9,973 nt of DNA from the NCBI GenBank assembly GCA_021823905.1, contig JAKALX010000106.1, positions 1-9,973 on the forward strand. The letters run 5' to 3'. Within the stretch, counting starts at the first letter, position 1. Each line of letters opens with the position of its first letter. Made by a program: the position numbers and the translations under genes. Below are positions 1-7,012 of this stretch, in pieces. Below the pieces are notes generated by a model that saw nothing but the letters and a program-made list of their open reading frames with translations, searched no databases and was not told where the DNA came from. The stretch comes from Chloroflexota bacterium. Its GTDB lineage: Bacteria; Chloroflexota; Dehalococcoidia; Tepidiformales; Tepidiformaceae.

Positions 1-77
1 TGGCGACCCCGAGCGGATTCGAACCGCCGATCTCCACCTTGACAGGGTGGCATGTTAGGCCGCTACACCACGGGGCC
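1..77 (-). tRNA. tRNA-Asp (anticodon GTC), complete, CCA encoded
   Basis: Read on the minus strand, this is a full 77-nt cloverleaf ending in an encoded CCA at the very edge of the window. The acceptor stem GGCCCCG pairs with CGGGGTC, followed by discriminator G and CCA. The D stem GTGT pairs with ACAT (one G-T). The anticodon stem CCACC/GGTGG encloses loop CTGTCAA, giving anticodon GTC and hence aspartate. The T arm has stem GGCGG/CCGCT (one G-T) and loop TTCGAAT. It lies 79 bp downstream of the metallo-hydrolase gene on the same strand and probably has its own promoter in that gap. Confidence 0.97.
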
Positions 78-92
78 TCGCCTACACATTCC

Positions 93-121
93 ATGCTAGG
101 CACCACCCCTCGAAGGGGCAA
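93..121 (-). promoter_or_regulatory. Candidate sigma-70-type promoter for tRNA-Asp
   Basis: On the minus strand a -35-like TTGCCC (116-121) is followed by exactly 17 nt and a -10-like TAGCAT (93-98). Each hexamer matches the consensus at 4 of 6 positions. Transcription would start near 86, about 9 nt before the mature tRNA 5' end at 77. The site falls just after the stop codon of the upstream hydrolase gene. The match is by eye only, and the tRNA could also be transcribed by read-through from that gene. Confidence 0.38.
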
Positions 122-156
122 CCTCGCGAAACTCTTCGGGCCTGCAAGAAGGCGCC

Positions 157-963
157 TCAGGAGTTCGCGAGCGGCTCCCACGCGTGACGTCCGTTCGATT
201 CCACGAACCGGCCCAGACCGGGCGGCGGCAGGTGGCTCGCGCCAACCAGCGCGCCGTTCGCCGAGAGCCGCGCCAGCGTCTGCTTGCGTGTGCTTGCCGC
301 GATGGCGCTGTCCCAGTCGAACGAGTTCTCGATGTCCGGCTCCTGTGCGTCCACGGGCGAAATCACCACGTCGCCAAGGATGAAGCCGTGCTCTCCGCCG
401 GAGGTGATGGCAACACTGGTGTGCCCCGGCGTGTGCCCGGGCGTTTGCACCGCGACAAGCGACGGTGACAGCGTTCGCTCGCCCAACACGAGCTCGAGCC
501 GGCCGGCCTTCTCCAGCGGGAGCATGTCGCGAACGAAGCTCGCCGGTTGCGGATCCTGTGCGGCGTAATGCTCCCAGTCGGCCCGCGGCGCGAGGTAGCG
601 GGCACGCGGAAACAGCGGCGCGCCTGTCGCGCGATCCAGGTTCCAGCCCGTGTGGTCGCCGTGCAGGTGCGTGAAGATCACGGTGTCGATGTCGCCCGGC
701 TTCGCACCGGCTGCCGCCAGCTCCGCCAGCAACTGGCCGTCGTACTCTGGTCCCCAGCCCGTGTCGACGAGGATCGTCGCGGCGCCGTCTCGAACGAGGA
801 ACGACGCGAAGTTCAAGACGACCGTGCCGTTTTCGCCAAGGAGGTCGCGGTACTTGTCGAGCAGGCCGCCCGCCTTGGGGTAGACGCCCGGCGCCGGGTA
901 CGCCTGGACGGTGTCGACCAGCGCCGAAACGGCGACGGTACCCACGCTAATCGTTCTCACCAT
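157..963 (-). CDS. Metallo-beta-lactamase-fold hydrolase, substrate unknown
   Basis: This encodes a 268-residue protein of the MBL-fold superfamily, probably a cytoplasmic two-metal hydrolase. The metal-binding signature HLHGDH is at residues 99-104 (H99, H101, D103, H104). The third-site His lies in PGHTPGH (H181, or H177), the bridging Asp is in LGDVV (D198), and the last His is in GASHLPP (H244). All metal ligands expected for the fold are therefore present. No signal peptide is evident. I chose the ATG at 961-963 because a strong Shine-Dalgarno (AAGGAG) precedes it; the frame could extend 12 codons further, to 999, but without such a site. The size and layout resemble lactonase-like and generic PF00753 hydrolases, and the sequence does not identify a substrate. 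It is divergent from the P-type ATPase gene, and tRNA-Asp follows it. Confidence 0.9.
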   Translation of the reverse strand: MVRTISVGTVAVSALVDTVQAYPAPGVYPKAGGLLDKYRDLLGENGTVVLNFASFLVRDGAATILVDTGWGPEYDGQLLAELAAAGAKPGDIDTVIFTHLHGDHTGWNLDRATGAPLFPRARYLAPRADWEHYAAQDPQPASFVRDMLPLEKAGRLELVLGERTLSPSLVAVQTPGHTPGHTSVAITSGGEHGFILGDVVISPVDAQEPDIENSFDWDSAIAASTRKQTLARLSANGALVGASHLPPPGLGRFVESNGRHAWEPLANS

Positions 964-966
964 GCT

Positions 967-972
967 CTCCTT
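967..972 (-). promoter_or_regulatory. Shine-Dalgarno of the MBL-fold hydrolase
   Basis: On the minus strand AAGGAG sits 3 nt before the ATG at 961-963, within the longer purine run GAAGGAGAG. It is the clearest ribosome binding site in the window and favours the internal ATG over the upstream in-frame start at 999. Confidence 0.65.
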
Positions 973-1057
973 CGGTTCGCTGATTAGCTGCACGAACACG
1001 CAACCTGCTTACCGGCGAAGTACGATGCGCCCGTTTTCCGTCTATGCTCAAGCGGTT

Positions 1058-3598
1058 GTGACCGTTGTTTCACCTTCTCGGCCGACACCTTCGATGGGCC
1101 TCACGACACGTGAAGCAGAGAGCCGCCTCGGTCAGTACGGGCCTAATGTGCTTGTGCCCGACCGTCACCGGTTGCCAGCGATCCTGCGCTTCCTCAAGCC
1201 GTTAGCCGATCCTATGGCCGTACTCCTCCTCGTCGCCGCCCCGACCTACCTGCTCCTCAATGACTATGCCGACGCCGCGGTGACGCTCGCCGCGCTGATC
1301 CCCATCGCCGGCGTCAACGTCCTCCTCGAATCGCGCGCAGAGCACGCCATTGAGCAGCTCAAGCGCTTGACCGCGCCCACGGCGGCCGTTGTCCGCGACC
1401 GCGAGGTTCGCCAGGTGCCCGTGGCCGAGCTCGTCCCGGGGGATCTGCTGGAACTCCGCGAGGGCGACGTCATCCCCGCGGACGCCGAGATTGTTGACGG
1501 TTTGCAGATGATGGTCGACGAGTCGGCCCTCACCGGCGAGTCGCATCCCTCGTCGAAGTCCTCCGCGGCCGCCGACGACGAGCGGCTTCTCTACGCCGGC
1601 ACGAACGTGCTCTCCGGACACGGCCGCTGCGTCGTTACGGAGACGGGTCCACGCACGCGTTTCGGTCAGATCGGAACGCTCGTCGCCTCGATCGAGCAGG
1701 ACCAGACCCCGCTCCAGAAGCTCATCCACCGCCTGGTGCTCCAATTCTCGGTGCTTGCCGGCGTCGTCTGCGTCATCGTCGCCGGGATCCAGCTCGTCTA
1801 CGGCAACTCCCTCGGCGATGCCGTCATTGCCGGCGTGAGCCTCGCCATCGCGGCGATCCCCGAAGAATTCCCGATGGTCTTCACGCTCTACCTGGGTCTC
1901 GGAGCGTGGCGCCTTGCCCGGAGCGACGCTCTGGTTCGAAAGCTCGCCGGCGTCGAGACGCTCGGCGCGACGACGATCATCTGCACCGACAAGACCGGCA
2001 CGCTCACGCTCGGAGAGCTCGAGCTCGCGGCCCTCGCGACCGGCACGACGGCGGTCCATTCCGGTGAGCCGCTCACTCCCGAGACCCGGGCGTTGCTCGA
2101 AACGACGGTCCTCGCCTGCGAACCGCAGCCGTTCGATCCGCTCGAACTTGCGATCCGTAGGTTTGCTGACGCCGCTGGCTCGACACCGCCCGAGCCCGCG
2201 GCGGAGCTCGTTGCCGACCACGCCTTCGACCCGGTCGCGAAATACATGTCGCACATCTGGCGCGCGAACGGCGGTTCGGTGATCGCCGCCAAGGGCGCCC
2301 TCGAAGGGATCCTCGACGTCTGCCAGGCCGATGCGGAAGCACGGCGCGCCGCGCACGCACTCAACGAAACGCTCGCCGGCGAAGGGATGCGGGTTCTCGC
2401 GGTAGCGCGTGGCGACCTGCCGGGTGATGCCACGACTCGCGCTGCCGACGAGCTCCATCTCCAGTTCCAGGGGCTCGTTGCCTTCCGTGACCCGGTCCGT
2501 CCGGGCGTGCTCGAAGCGCTGGGCGAATGCCGGGACGCCGGCGTGCGTGTCGTGATGATCACGGGCGACCATCCCCTGACGGCGCGCGCTGTCGCCCGCG
2601 ACCTGGGATTGCCCGCCGGCGAAGAGATGGTCGTCACGGGCCCCGAGCTCGAGGCGCTCGACGAGGCCGGCCGTGTCGAGCGCCTCGAACGGACGGCGAT
2701 CTTCGCGCGGGCCATGCCCGAGCAAAAGTACGAGGTCGTGCGCGCCCTCCGCGAGGCAGGCGAAACGGTCGCCATGACGGGCGACGGGATCAACGACGCC
2801 CCCGCGCTGCGCGAGGCCGACATCGGCATCGCCATGGGCAGGCGCGGCACCCAGGTTGCGCGCGAGTCGGCGACACTCGTCCTCCTCGACGACAACTTCG
2901 CCACCATCGTCCACGCCATCCGCGATGGCCGCCGCATCTTCGAGAACCTGCGGCGAGCGATGACTTACCTCATCGGCTTCCACATCCCGTTGCTGTTTGC
3001 CGCCGTGCTCGTGCCGCTCCTCGGGCAACCGTTGCTGCTGCTCCCCATCCACCTCGTCGTGCTCGAGCTGATCGTGCACCCCACGGTCTCGCTCGTCTTC
3101 GAAAGCGACCCCGCGCCAACGGACCTGATGCAACGCCGGCCGCGCAAACGCAGCGAAGGCATCCTCCGCCGCCGCGACGCTATACGGCCGCTGCTTACCG
3201 GGTTCACGCTTTCGTTCGCCTGCGTGGCCGTGTACCTGGGCGAGCTTGCAAGGGACGTGCCTGAAGAACGCGCCCGCGCCATCGGCTTCGCGACGATGGT
3301 CATTGGCCAGACGCTCATGGTCCTGGTCGAGCGGTCGCCGGAAATGCCGCTCTGGCGCGCTCAGTACCGGGGCGCGCTCGTGCTGGGGGTTATTGTCGTG
3401 GGCACGATCGCGACGGTGGTCGCGGCGACGGCCATTCCAGGGCTCTCCGGACTGATGAAGCTGGAGTTCCCCCATCCCTCCGAGTGGCTGCTCGTCGCCC
3501 TTGCGGCGATGGTGTCAACGCTCTGGTTCGAGCCGTTCAAGCGGAGCCTCGGTCGCAAGGCCGCCGACACCGGCTTCGCGCAGCCGTCAGCGGCCTGA
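1058..3598 (+). CDS. P-type cation-transporting ATPase (HAD-IC family)
   Basis: This is an integral membrane pump of about 846 residues that couples ATP hydrolysis to ion transport. In order, numbered from the GTG at 1058, it has: an N-terminal cation-ATPase domain (GLTTREAE...YGPN, from about 14); M1-M2; an actuator domain with TGES (159-162); M3-M4 with PEEFP (268-272); the phosphorylation loop DKTGT (Asp311); a nucleotide-binding KGA motif (412-414); TGDHP (502-506); the hinge GDGINDAP (575-582); and six C-terminal helices M5-M10. All catalytic residues are present, so it should be active. The ion is uncertain. The cytoplasmic motifs look P2-like, but M4 has PEEFP where Ca2+ pumps have PEGLP, and M6 carries LELIVHP. 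There is no N-terminal heavy-metal domain and no CPC motif. The start is unclear: ATG 1025, GTG 1058 and ATG 1094 are all in frame and none has a good Shine-Dalgarno. I chose 1058 because about 13 residues before GLT is usual in this family. The 3' end overlaps argD by 12 bp, tail to tail. Confidence 0.9.
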   Translation: MTVVSPSRPTPSMGLTTREAESRLGQYGPNVLVPDRHRLPAILRFLKPLADPMAVLLLVAAPTYLLLNDYADAAVTLAALIPIAGVNVLLESRAEHAIEQLKRLTAPTAAVVRDREVRQVPVAELVPGDLLELREGDVIPADAEIVDGLQMMVDESALTGESHPSSKSSAAADDERLLYAGTNVLSGHGRCVVTETGPRTRFGQIGTLVASIEQDQTPLQKLIHRLVLQFSVLAGVVCVIVAGIQLVYGNSLGDAVIAGVSLAIAAIPEEFPMVFTLYLGLGAWRLARSDALVRKLAGVETLGATTIICTDKTGTLTLGELELAALATGTTAVHSGEPLTPETRALLETTVLACEPQPFDPLELAIRRFADAAGSTPPEPAAELVADHAFDPVAKYMSHIWRANGGSVIAAKGALEGILDVCQADAEARRAAHALNETLAGEGMRVLAVARGDLPGDATTRAADELHLQFQGLVAFRDPVRPGVLEALGECRDAGVRVVMITGDHPLTARAVARDLGLPAGEEMVVTGPELEALDEAGRVERLERTAIFARAMPEQKYEVVRALREAGETVAMTGDGINDAPALREADIGIAMGRRGTQVARESATLVLLDDNFATIVHAIRDGRRIFENLRRAMTYLIGFHIPLLFAAVLVPLLGQPLLLLPIHLVVLELIVHPTVSLVFESDPAPTDLMQRRPRKRSEGILRRRDAIRPLLTGFTLSFACVAVYLGELARDVPEERARAIGFATMVIGQTLMVLVERSPEMPLWRAQYRGALVLGVIVVGTIATVVAATAIPGLSGLMKLEFPHPSEWLLVALAAMVSTLWFEPFKRSLGRKAADTGFAQPSAA

Positions 3599-4789
3599 GG
3601 GGCCAGTCACCGCCACGATCGCCTCTTCGAGAATGTCGCAGGCGCGGTCGATCTCGTCGTCCGTCACGTTCAGCGGCGGCATCAGGCGGATGGCGTTTGG
3701 ACGGACGTTGTTCGCCAACAGCCCGCGTTGCCGGCAGGCATCGACCACGTCCGCCGAGATCTCCCGCGCCAGCCCGACGGCGATCAACATTCCCCGGCCC
3801 CGCACGTCCGTTACCACGGGGAGCCGGTCCTCCATCGAGCGCAGGCGCGCCATGAGCTTTTCCGACGCCCGCGCGCCCTGGCTGGCGATGTCGTTCTCGA
3901 TGATGTAGCGCATCGTCGCAAGGCCCGCCGCCGTCGCGAGCGGGTTCGCGCCGAACGTCGTCCCGTGGTCGCCCTTCACGAGGTGGCTGGCGAGCTCCTC
4001 CCTGGCAAGCACCGCGCCGATCGGTATGCCCCCGGCCAGTCCCTTCGCCAGCGCCATGATGTCCGGCTCGACGCCCTCCTGCTCGTAGGCCCAGAGGCTG
4101 CCGGTGCGCCCGACCCCCGTCTGGATCTCGTCGAAGATGAGGAGCAGCCCCCTCTCGCTGCACCAGTCGCGCAGCGACTTGAGGAACCCCGCCGCCGGCA
4201 TGTTCACGCCGCCCTCGCCCTGGATCGGCTCGGTGAGCACGGCCACCGTCTTCGCGGTCGTCGCTCGCTTCACGGCCTCGAAGTCGTTCCAGTCGACATG
4301 CACGAAACCCGGCGCAAGCGGCTCGAACGGCTCGCGGTAGCGCACCGTCCCGGTCGCGGCGAGCGCACCGAAAGTGCGTCCGTGGAATCCGTCGTTGAAG
4401 CTGATGATCTCGTGCGCGCCGTTGCGCACGTCGTGGCCCCAGCGCCGGGCGAGCTTGATCGCGGTCTCGATTGCCTCGGTCCCGGAGTTGCAGAAGAACA
4501 CGCGGTCGAAGCAGGAGTGCTCGACGAGCAGCTTCGCCAGCTCGATCATTGGCGTCGTGTAGAACAGGTTTGAGGTGTGAATCAGCGTCGCGGACTGCTT
4601 CGCCACGGCCTCGGCGACCACCGGGTGAGCGTGTCCGAGCGCGTTCACGGCGAGCCCACCGACGAAATCCAGGTACTCACGCCCGTCGCTGTCCCAGACA
4701 CGGGCGCCGGCCCCGCGTTCGATGACCACCGGCTGGCGGCCGTAATTCTGGAACAGGTAGCGGTGCTCTTCAGCGACCCAGTCCGTCAT
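3587..4789 (-). CDS. argD: Acetylornithine aminotransferase
   Basis: This 400-residue class III, PLP-dependent aminotransferase converts N-acetylglutamate 5-semialdehyde plus glutamate to N-acetylornithine and 2-oxoglutarate, in the cytoplasm. Visible signatures are the phosphate-binding GTEA (103-106), FDEIQTGVGRTG (219-230, with Asp220 expected to contact the pyridine nitrogen), Lys249 in ALAKGL as the Schiff-base lysine, and GTTFGANPL (276-284). Length is typical for ArgD. Related enzymes (succinylornithine, LysJ-type or GABA aminotransferases) share these motifs, but the linkage to argC-argJ-argB supports acetylornithine. The ATG at 4787-4789 has a Shine-Dalgarno (GGAG, 4796-4799) 6 nt upstream, which fixes the start. 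It lies 64 bp after ppk1 on the same strand. I see no convincing terminator or promoter in that gap, so read-through from ppk1 is likely. Confidence 0.95.
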   Translation of the reverse strand: MTDWVAEEHRYLFQNYGRQPVVIERGAGARVWDSDGREYLDFVGGLAVNALGHAHPVVAEAVAKQSATLIHTSNLFYTTPMIELAKLLVEHSCFDRVFFCNSGTEAIETAIKLARRWGHDVRNGAHEIISFNDGFHGRTFGALAATGTVRYREPFEPLAPGFVHVDWNDFEAVKRATTAKTVAVLTEPIQGEGGVNMPAAGFLKSLRDWCSERGLLLIFDEIQTGVGRTGSLWAYEQEGVEPDIMALAKGLAGGIPIGAVLAREELASHLVKGDHGTTFGANPLATAAGLATMRYIIENDIASQGARASEKLMARLRSMEDRLPVVTDVRGRGMLIAVGLAREISADVVDACRQRGLLANNVRPNAIRLMPPLNVTDDEIDRACDILEEAIVAVTGPSGR

Positions 4790-4795
4790 GGAACT

Positions 4796-4799
4796 CTCC
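4796..4799 (-). promoter_or_regulatory. Shine-Dalgarno of argD
   Basis: On the minus strand GGAG, within TGGAGAG (4794-4800), lies 6 nt before the argD ATG. Its presence shows that argD can be translated independently of the frameshifted ppk1 upstream. Confidence 0.55.
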
Positions 4800-4853
4800 A
4801 GGATGGGATTCAGACACGATAGCTACGGTGCGCCGTGCGGGGAAACGAGGAGC

Positions 4854-6623
4854 TTAGCTGAACGGCGCCAGCGCCAGCAACGTGGCCTGCGCGCCATCGC
4901 CGTCGGCCGCCGGATCCCGCGTCCAGGTCGCGTCGTGAAGGCGCCACCCCTGCCGCTCGTCCTCCAGCAGGAGCTCCAGGAGCTGGTCGAGTTGCTGCTG
5001 AAGTTCCGGCGCCCGGATTGGCACGAGGGCTTCGATGCGTTCGTCGAGGTTGCGCTTCATGATGTCCGCGCTGCCGATGAAATGCTCCGGCTGACCGCCG
5101 TTCTCGAACCGGTAGACCCGTGAATGCTCGAGGAAGCGCCCGACCACGCTGACCACGCGCGCGTTCTCGCTCAGGCCCGGCAGGCCCGGCCGCAGCCGGC
5201 AGATTCCCCGGACGACGAGGTCGATTTTCACGCCCGCCATCGAAGCCTGGTAGAGGAGGCGGGTGAACTCTCGGTCTTCAAGCGCGTTCATCTTGAACGT
5301 CAGGTGGGCGGGACGGCCGTTGCGCGCGTGCTCCATCTCGCGGCGAACGCGCCGTTCGAGCTCGCCGCGGAGGGAAATCGGGGCCACCAGCAGCTCCCGC
5401 GGCTCGTTCATCTCGGCGTAGCCCGTGAGGTGGTTGAAGAGCTGGACGAGATCGGCGCAGATCGCGGGGTCGGCGGTGAACAGGCCGAGGTCCGTGTAGA
5501 GCCTTGCCGTGCGGGAGTTGTAGTTCCCCGTCCCGACGTGGGCGTACATCGTGACGCCGCTGACTTCCTCTCGAACGACGAGACAGCATTTGGCGTGAAT
5601 CTTCTGGTTTGGGTTGCCGTAGGCGACGTGGACTCCGGCGCTCTCCAGCCTGCGGGCCCATTCGATGTTGTTGGCCTCGTCGAAGCGCGCGGTCAGCTCC
5701 ACCAGCACCGCGACCTGCTTGTCGCGGCTGGCCGCGTCGATCAGCGCCTCGAGGATGGGCGAATCGGGCGAGGTCCGGTACATCGTCGCTTTGATGGCGA
5801 GGACCGACGGGTCGTCGGCCGCCTCGTCGATGAAACGCACCACGGTCGCGTCGAACGATTCGTAGGGATGGTGGACGAGGATGTCGTGCTCGCCGATCGC
5901 CGCGAAGAACGGCGCCGTCCCGTCCTTGGCGCCGGCGAACGCCGAGGGTACCGCCGGCGTGAACGGCGGGTCGATCAGCTCGGGAATGCCCACGGATGCG
6001 AGCTGCATCAGGTCGCTGAGTCCGAGTGGGCCGCCGGATACGTAGACGTCGCGCTCATCCAGGGCGAGCTCTTCGCGCAGGCGCTCCAGGCGCGCGGGAG
6101 GCAGCGAGCCACAGATTTCCAGCGCGACCGCATCCGCCAGCCGGCGCCGGCGCAGCTCGCGCTCGATCAACTCCAGCAGATCGTCTGATTCCTCGCCGGG
6201 GCTGCCGATCTCGACGCTCCGGATCACGCGGAACGCGTGCCAGTCGGTCACTTCCATGCCCGGGAAGAGGAGGTCGAGGTGGGCCGCGATCAGGTCCTCG
6301 AGGAGCACGAATTGGAGGCCGTCGATCGCCACCAGTCGCGGCCGGTTCTGCGGCACCTTGATCCGCGCGAAACGATCCTGGCCGCTTGCCGGGTTGCGTA
6401 CGTTCAGACCGAGCGACAGCGACCCGCCCGAGATGAACGGGAACGGATGGGATGGGTCGACCACGAGCGGCGTGAGCACCGGGAAGATCGCCTGCTCGAA
6501 GTATTCCCGCAGCCGCTCGCGGCTCGTCGTGTCGAGGTCACCGAAGCGCAAGATTCGGATGCCTTGAACTGCCAGCTCCCGTGAAAGCTCCGCCGACCAC
6601 AATGCGTCCATCTCGCGCCGCAT
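4854..6623 (-). CDS. ppk1: Polyphosphate kinase 1, C-terminal fragment (frameshifted gene)
   Basis: This frame holds most of PPK1, which reversibly transfers the gamma phosphate of ATP to inorganic polyphosphate. Numbered from the ATG at 6623, it has: the junction to the catalytic core FPVLTPLVVDP (47-57); LTARFDEANNIEWA (310-323); the catalytic-histidine motif KIHAK (His343); HVGTGNYN (362-369); IVRGI-like VVRGICRLRPG (470-480); the second histidine motif EHSR (His500); and SADIMKRNLDERIE (518-531). The two histidines are 157 residues apart, the same spacing as His435 and His592 of E. coli PPK. The ATG at 6623 is not a credible natural start: the true N-terminus is in the overlapping fragment 6538-6966, one frame away. 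This frame opens right after a TAA at 6642-6644. Joined by removing one base, the gene would encode about 703 residues, a normal PPK1 length. The core looks functional, so the break is either very recent or a sequence error. Confidence 0.9.
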   Translation of the reverse strand: MRREMDALWSAELSRELAVQGIRILRFGDLDTTSRERLREYFEQAIFPVLTPLVVDPSHPFPFISGGSLSLGLNVRNPASGQDRFARIKVPQNRPRLVAIDGLQFVLLEDLIAAHLDLLFPGMEVTDWHAFRVIRSVEIGSPGEESDDLLELIERELRRRRLADAVALEICGSLPPARLERLREELALDERDVYVSGGPLGLSDLMQLASVGIPELIDPPFTPAVPSAFAGAKDGTAPFFAAIGEHDILVHHPYESFDATVVRFIDEAADDPSVLAIKATMYRTSPDSPILEALIDAASRDKQVAVLVELTARFDEANNIEWARRLESAGVHVAYGNPNQKIHAKCCLVVREEVSGVTMYAHVGTGNYNSRTARLYTDLGLFTADPAICADLVQLFNHLTGYAEMNEPRELLVAPISLRGELERRVRREMEHARNGRPAHLTFKMNALEDREFTRLLYQASMAGVKIDLVVRGICRLRPGLPGLSENARVVSVVGRFLEHSRVYRFENGGQPEHFIGSADIMKRNLDERIEALVPIRAPELQQQLDQLLELLLEDERQGWRLHDATWTRDPAADGDGAQATLLALAPFS

Positions 6624-6966
6624 CCGCGCGCAGCGCTCGAATTACGAGGTCGAGCTGCTCGGCGATCGTGCGGCCGTCGACCGTGCGATTGCGCGGCTCG
6701 TGCTTGAGGACGCGCTTGAGCCAGCCGACGCGCTTGGCCGCGAACTCGTCCAGGTTGCTGGCTGTGATCGCGAGAAACTTCACGCGCTCGATCAGCCGGT
6801 TACGATGACTCCGCGCCTCCTCGAAGACGCGCTCGTTGAATTCGAGCCAGCTCAACTCTCGATTCAGGTAGAGCCTGGGGTCATCGAGGTCGATCTCGGG
6901 CTGAGGCAGTACACCCTCAAGGGTTTCGGCTGTCACGGTTGCTCCGCGAACGCTGGCTGGACTCAT
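6538..6966 (-). CDS. ppk1: Polyphosphate kinase 1, N-terminal fragment (frameshifted gene)
   Basis: This carries the PPK1 N-terminal domain, with the family hallmark LNRELSWLEFNERV at residues 34-47 and ITASNLDEF (67-75), as far as AEQLDLVI (102-109). After about residue 109 the frame departs from PPK1 and runs 33 meaningless residues to a stop at 6538, while the genuine continuation lies in the other frame. The start is ambiguous. The ATG at 6964-6966 has no Shine-Dalgarno. The in-frame GTG at 6934-6936 (residue 11) has GGAG 5 nt upstream and fits a possible extended -10 that overlaps the ATG. It follows argB by 46 bp. If the frameshift is real, the fragment lacks the whole catalytic core and cannot be active alone. 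Confidence 0.85.
   Translation of the reverse strand: MSPASVRGATVTAETLEGVLPQPEIDLDDPRLYLNRELSWLEFNERVFEEARSHRNRLIERVKFLAITASNLDEFAAKRVGWLKRVLKHEPRNRTVDGRTIAEQLDLVIRALRADAARDGRIVVGGAFTGAGSSRHPNLALR
6636..6645 (-). other. ppk1: Single-base frameshift site within ppk1
   Basis: On the minus strand the N-terminal frame reads GTA ATT CGA GCG (V-I-R-A), while the PPK1 continuation is in the +1 frame. Dropping one T gives GTA ATC GAG CGC (V-I-E-R); dropping one A gives V-F-E-R. With either correction, the distance from EQL (residues 103-105) to the conserved QGI is what I recall for intact PPK1 proteins. The TAA at 6642-6644 in the second frame sets the upstream limit. The short AA/TT doublets at 6640-6643 are a likely place for an indel. 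Confidence 0.75.
6942..6945 (-). promoter_or_regulatory. Shine-Dalgarno for an alternative GTG start of ppk1
   Basis: On the minus strand GGAG lies 5 nt before the GTG at 6934-6936, in frame with ppk1. The upstream ATG at 6964-6966 has no comparable site. This favours GTG as the true initiator and shortens the product by 10 residues without touching the conserved LNRELSW block. Confidence 0.45.
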
Positions 6967-6973
6967 TGTAACA
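6965..6973 (-). promoter_or_regulatory. Candidate extended -10 promoter of ppk1
   Basis: On the minus strand TGTTACAAT fits the extended -10 pattern TGnTATAAT with one mismatch. There is no clear -35, which is common for extended -10 promoters. Transcription would begin near 6958, upstream of the Shine-Dalgarno at 6942-6945 and the GTG at 6936 but downstream of the first base of the alternative ATG at 6966. If real, ppk1 and argD have a promoter inside the arginine gene cluster. Confidence 0.35.
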
Positions 6974-7012
6974 GCGGCGTTCGGTGACCCACGCCTGAGC
7001 CCTTAACAATTT

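Noticed and set aside
106..118. Inverted repeat CCCCT-CGA-AGGGG considered as a terminator for the hydrolase gene
   Set aside because: The stem is only 5 bp and no T-tract follows on either strand. It also overlaps the candidate tRNA promoter, so it is probably chance.
1202..3475. 757-codon open frame on the minus strand, antisense to the P-type ATPase
   Set aside because: Its translation is rich in R, G, E and D, with no recognisable domain or membrane segment, while the plus strand encodes an unmistakable ATPase. Long antisense frames are expected in GC-rich genes.
5124..6188. 354-codon plus-strand open frame opposite ppk1
   Set aside because: Low-complexity composition and no motifs; the minus strand has clear PPK1 blocks throughout this stretch.
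6636..6645. Programmed ribosomal frameshifting in ppk1
   Set aside because: There is no slippery heptamer, no stop codon positioned in the first frame to pause ribosomes, and no precedent I know of for PPK1. An indel or sequence error is simpler.
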